From Arthrobacter sp. ATA002 (GTDB lineage: Bacteria > Actinomycetota > Actinomycetes > Actinomycetales > Micrococcaceae), in the NCBI RefSeq assembly GCF_026898095.1, contig NZ_CP114015.1:3840591-3904590 (forward strand): DNA of 64,000 bases. Reading direction: 5' to 3'. The position numbers and the translations under genes were made by a program. Shown here piece after piece: positions 62,238-64,000 of the stretch (the first letter of the stretch is position 1; each line of letters starts with the position of its first letter). The notes under the pieces were generated by a model. That model saw only the letters and a program-made list of their open reading frames with translations, was not told where the DNA came from and did not search any database.

Positions 62238-62927
62238 ATGCGCAGGACTGCCCCTTCCCTGGTACTCGCGTCAGTGCTCGCCCTCGGCGGCGTCGCTTCC
62301 TGTGCCGCACCCGATCCGGCACCCGAAGCAACCGTCACGGCAGAAGCATCGGCCAGCGCACCAGCCGAAACAACATTCTCCGCAGAGCAGATGGACAAGG
62401 TCGCTCCCGCGGACGCGCGAGCCATCAGCAATCCGGATAACCCCGAGGCCACACTGGTCCTCTTCACGGACTACCAGTGCCCGTACTGCGCCATGATGGA
62501 CAGCGTGATCCAGCAGGCGCAGGAGGATTACGGCGACTCTGTCCGCATCTTGGTGCGGAACTACCCGCTGCCCAAGCACCTGAATGCAGAGCCCGCTGCC
62601 CGCGCCGTGGAAGCAGCAGCCGAGCAGGGCGCGCTGGAGGACATGGCTGCAGCCGTCTTTGAACACCAGGAGGATTGGAAGACCGCCGACGACGTGGACG
62701 GCCTCTTCGCCTCCTACGCCGAGGAGCTGAATCTGGACATGGACCGGTTCCGCACCGACTATGACTCCGAGGCGATCAAGGACCGTGTGGCGCAGGACCT
62801 GCAGGTTGCCCAGGACCTGGAACTCAAAGGCACTCCCACCCTGATCCTGAACGACCAGGAGCTCCAGCTGGAGACCGGTGAATACAGCGAGATCCAGGAA
62901 CCGCTGGATCAGGCCTTGGCCAACTGA
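62238..62927 (+). CDS. DsbA-family thioredoxin-like lipoprotein
   Basis: 229 residues. The signal sequence ends in lipobox VASC, so the protein should be anchored on the outer face of the membrane. An Ala/Pro/Glu linker (25-50) leads to the thioredoxin fold with VLFTDYQCPYCAMM, active site CPYC, and the cis-proline loop LKGTPTLILND. It probably oxidises or isomerises disulfides in exported proteins. AAAGGAA lies five bases before the ATG. Confidence 0.9.
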   Translation: MRRTAPSLVLASVLALGGVASCAAPDPAPEATVTAEASASAPAETTFSAEQMDKVAPADARAISNPDNPEATLVLFTDYQCPYCAMMDSVIQQAQEDYGDSVRILVRNYPLPKHLNAEPAARAVEAAAEQGALEDMAAAVFEHQEDWKTADDVDGLFASYAEELNLDMDRFRTDYDSEAIKDRVAQDLQVAQDLELKGTPTLILNDQELQLETGEYSEIQEPLDQALAN

Positions 62928-63029
62928 GGCGCTGGCCCATCGAGGCTGGCCGAGACCGCCGTCCGGAAGCTGGAAGCCGGTACCCGCTGGACCGTGGGCC
63001 GCGCCGAAGAAGCGCGCCGTTAAACGAAA

Positions 63030-63064
63030 CAAGCCCCGTCACCGGAAACCGGTGACGGGGCTTG
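63030..63064 (-). terminator. Terminator of tRNA-Ser
   Basis: CAAGCCCCGTCACCGG pairs perfectly with its complement around AAA (TTT on the minus strand). On the minus strand the tail is TTTCGTTTAA, so it terminates tRNA transcription; it may also stop the DsbA-like gene from the other side. Confidence 0.85.
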
Positions 63065-63066
63065 AG

Positions 63067-63154
63067 TGGCGGAGGATGGGGGATTTGAACCCCCGAGGGC
63101 GTTAACCCAACACGCGTTCCAGGCGTGCGCCATAGGCCGCTAGGCGAATCCTCC
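63067..63154 (-). tRNA. tRNA-Ser (anticodon GGA)
   Basis: The minus strand folds as a class II tRNA. The acceptor arm GGAGGAT pairs with ATCCTCC, followed by discriminator G and an encoded CCA. The anticodon arm ACGC-CTGGAAC-GCGT has anticodon GGA. The T arm is GGGGGTTCAAATCCCCC. The long variable arm expected for tRNA-Ser lies between the anticodon and T arms. Confidence 0.95.
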
Positions 63155-63221
63155 AGGCATTGCTCCGTAAGAAGCAGATATAAGACTACCCGACACTGAC
63201 CCAATACAACGAATCGGCGCC

Positions 63222-63863
63222 TCAATCCGCGGCCAACTCGGGGCCCGGCAGCTTCCGGCCCCACAGGCGAAGCCCCAGATTGATTAGCGGAATGGCCAGC
63301 CAGATAAGTATGCCGGCCAATGGATTGAGGAACGCCACGGGAATGGACAGCAGGAACACCGCCGGGGTTACCGGGGCACGGACGCGGGCGTAGGTAATCA
63401 GCCGCGCATCCACATCATCCTTGAACATCCGCTGACGGCCCGCATAGAGCCACAAGGACGTGTTGGCTGCGCCGATGAGCCCAAGCGTGGCCGCGTAAAT
63501 GACGACGCCGATCACCTGATCCGAATGAAACGCCAGCATATCGGTGGCATAACTGAGCAGGCCGATAAAGAACAGCAGCACCAGGTTCAGCCGCTGGAGC
63601 CCGGCGGTGAACCCCTTGAGCAGCCGAAAGAGCCGGTGATGACTGAGCCAGTAGGTGCCGGCAACGGCGAAGGACAGCAGATAGGCGGCGAACTCCGGCC
63701 ACTGCTCAGCGACCGCCCGGCCCAGGTCGCCGTCCGGAACCTGCGGAATCTTGATGTCCACGGCCACGAGCGTCATGGCAATGGCAAAGACGGCGTCACT
63801 GAAGAAGGTGGTGCGTTCGACGTCGGAGCCGGAAGTAATACGGCGGGTGTAGGACTTATGCAT
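63222..63863 (-). CDS. TMEM175/DUF1211-family membrane protein
   Basis: About 213 residues with six hydrophobic helices. The F-S-D signature of the TMEM175 family is in RTTFFSDAVFAIAMTLVAVD (helix 1), the segment that lines the pore of TMEM175-type potassium channels. YWLSHHRLFRLL follows helix 3. ATG 63863 (MHKSYTRR) gives the normal short N-terminus; the frame is open further upstream without homology. Ion specificity is an inference from the family. Confidence 0.88.
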   Translation of the reverse strand: MHKSYTRRITSGSDVERTTFFSDAVFAIAMTLVAVDIKIPQVPDGDLGRAVAEQWPEFAAYLLSFAVAGTYWLSHHRLFRLLKGFTAGLQRLNLVLLFFIGLLSYATDMLAFHSDQVIGVVIYAATLGLIGAANTSLWLYAGRQRMFKDDVDARLITYARVRAPVTPAVFLLSIPVAFLNPLAGILIWLAIPLINLGLRLWGRKLPGPELAAD

Positions 63864-64000
63864 ATTCCCTGGCACACGTCCATCCTTGCCGGTGCCCCGA
63901 GAGGCGTCACCCCGGGATGCCCGGATCAGCGTCTGCGGACGGGAATTCGCGTGCACGGAAGCGGCCGGCTCAAGCAAGCATGGACGGTTAGACAAAGCGT

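Noticed and set aside
63067..63154. Prophage attachment site at tRNA-Ser
   Set aside because: No integrase gene and no duplicated tRNA 3-prime end was found within the window.

Overview
The window is 64 kb of high-GC actinobacterial chromosome. Frequent GTG/TTG starts, leaderless promoters with TANNNT -10 boxes, an IdeR-type iron box, LysG-LysE, a mycothiol-dependent-isomerase family protein and HNH/DUF222 proteins all point to the Micrococcaceae, most likely an Arthrobacter-like soil organism. The genus is an inference from gene content, not a measurement.

Layout. 0-10.6 kb: amino-acid permease, FrnE-like DsbA protein, a ROK-regulated sugar cluster (isomerase/epimerase and two Gfo/Idh dehydrogenases), an LCP-type cell-envelope protein, a HAD hydrolase and the divergent lysG-lysE pair. 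10.6-15.3 kb: an iron-siderophore ABC operon read leftward behind a perfect iron box, ending in an unusual ThuA/amidotransferase-like gene. 15.6-24.9 kb: an isopenicillin-N-synthase-like oxygenase, a PadR-HAAS pair, a methyltransferase, a deletion scar left by a DHFR-like/TetR pair, quinone oxidoreductases and DinB. 25-32.7 kb: an arginine antiporter-arginine deiminase operon with an AI-2E permease, PAP2 phosphatase, YdcF and a Tat-exported acetamidase-like lipoprotein. 32.8-45.7 kb: a second PadR-HAAS pair, an EAL protein, a TctABC tricarboxylate transporter, a universal stress protein, SDR-MerR, pyruvate oxidase and a second acetamidase, with many gene remnants between them.

45.7-52.9 kb is an accessory stretch of lower GC. 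It holds a candidate bacteriocin precursor with a possible immunity gene, a graveyard of gene fragments (poxB, KUP, DUF3090) and a two-gene coiled-coil plus DUF4041/GIY-YIG module. 53.1-58.8 kb is a Wadjet/MksBEF-type SMC operon (jetA, jetB, jetC) with no nuclease gene jetD. 59-64 kb returns to ordinary genes: an MpaB-like oxygenase, tandem repeats, an HNH/DUF222 protein, a DsbA-like lipoprotein, tRNA-Ser(GGA) and a TMEM175-like channel.

At least 15 genes are interrupted by single-base indels, nearly all in homopolymer runs and nearly all in otherwise well-preserved reading frames. This looks like residual long-read assembly error. Those genes are listed as pseudogene (frameshifted) but may be intact in the organism. 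They should be kept apart from true remnants, which have lost whole domains: the DHFR-like, TetR, PhzF, VOC, ABC-ATPase, VanY-like, KUP, DUF3090 and small poxB fragments.
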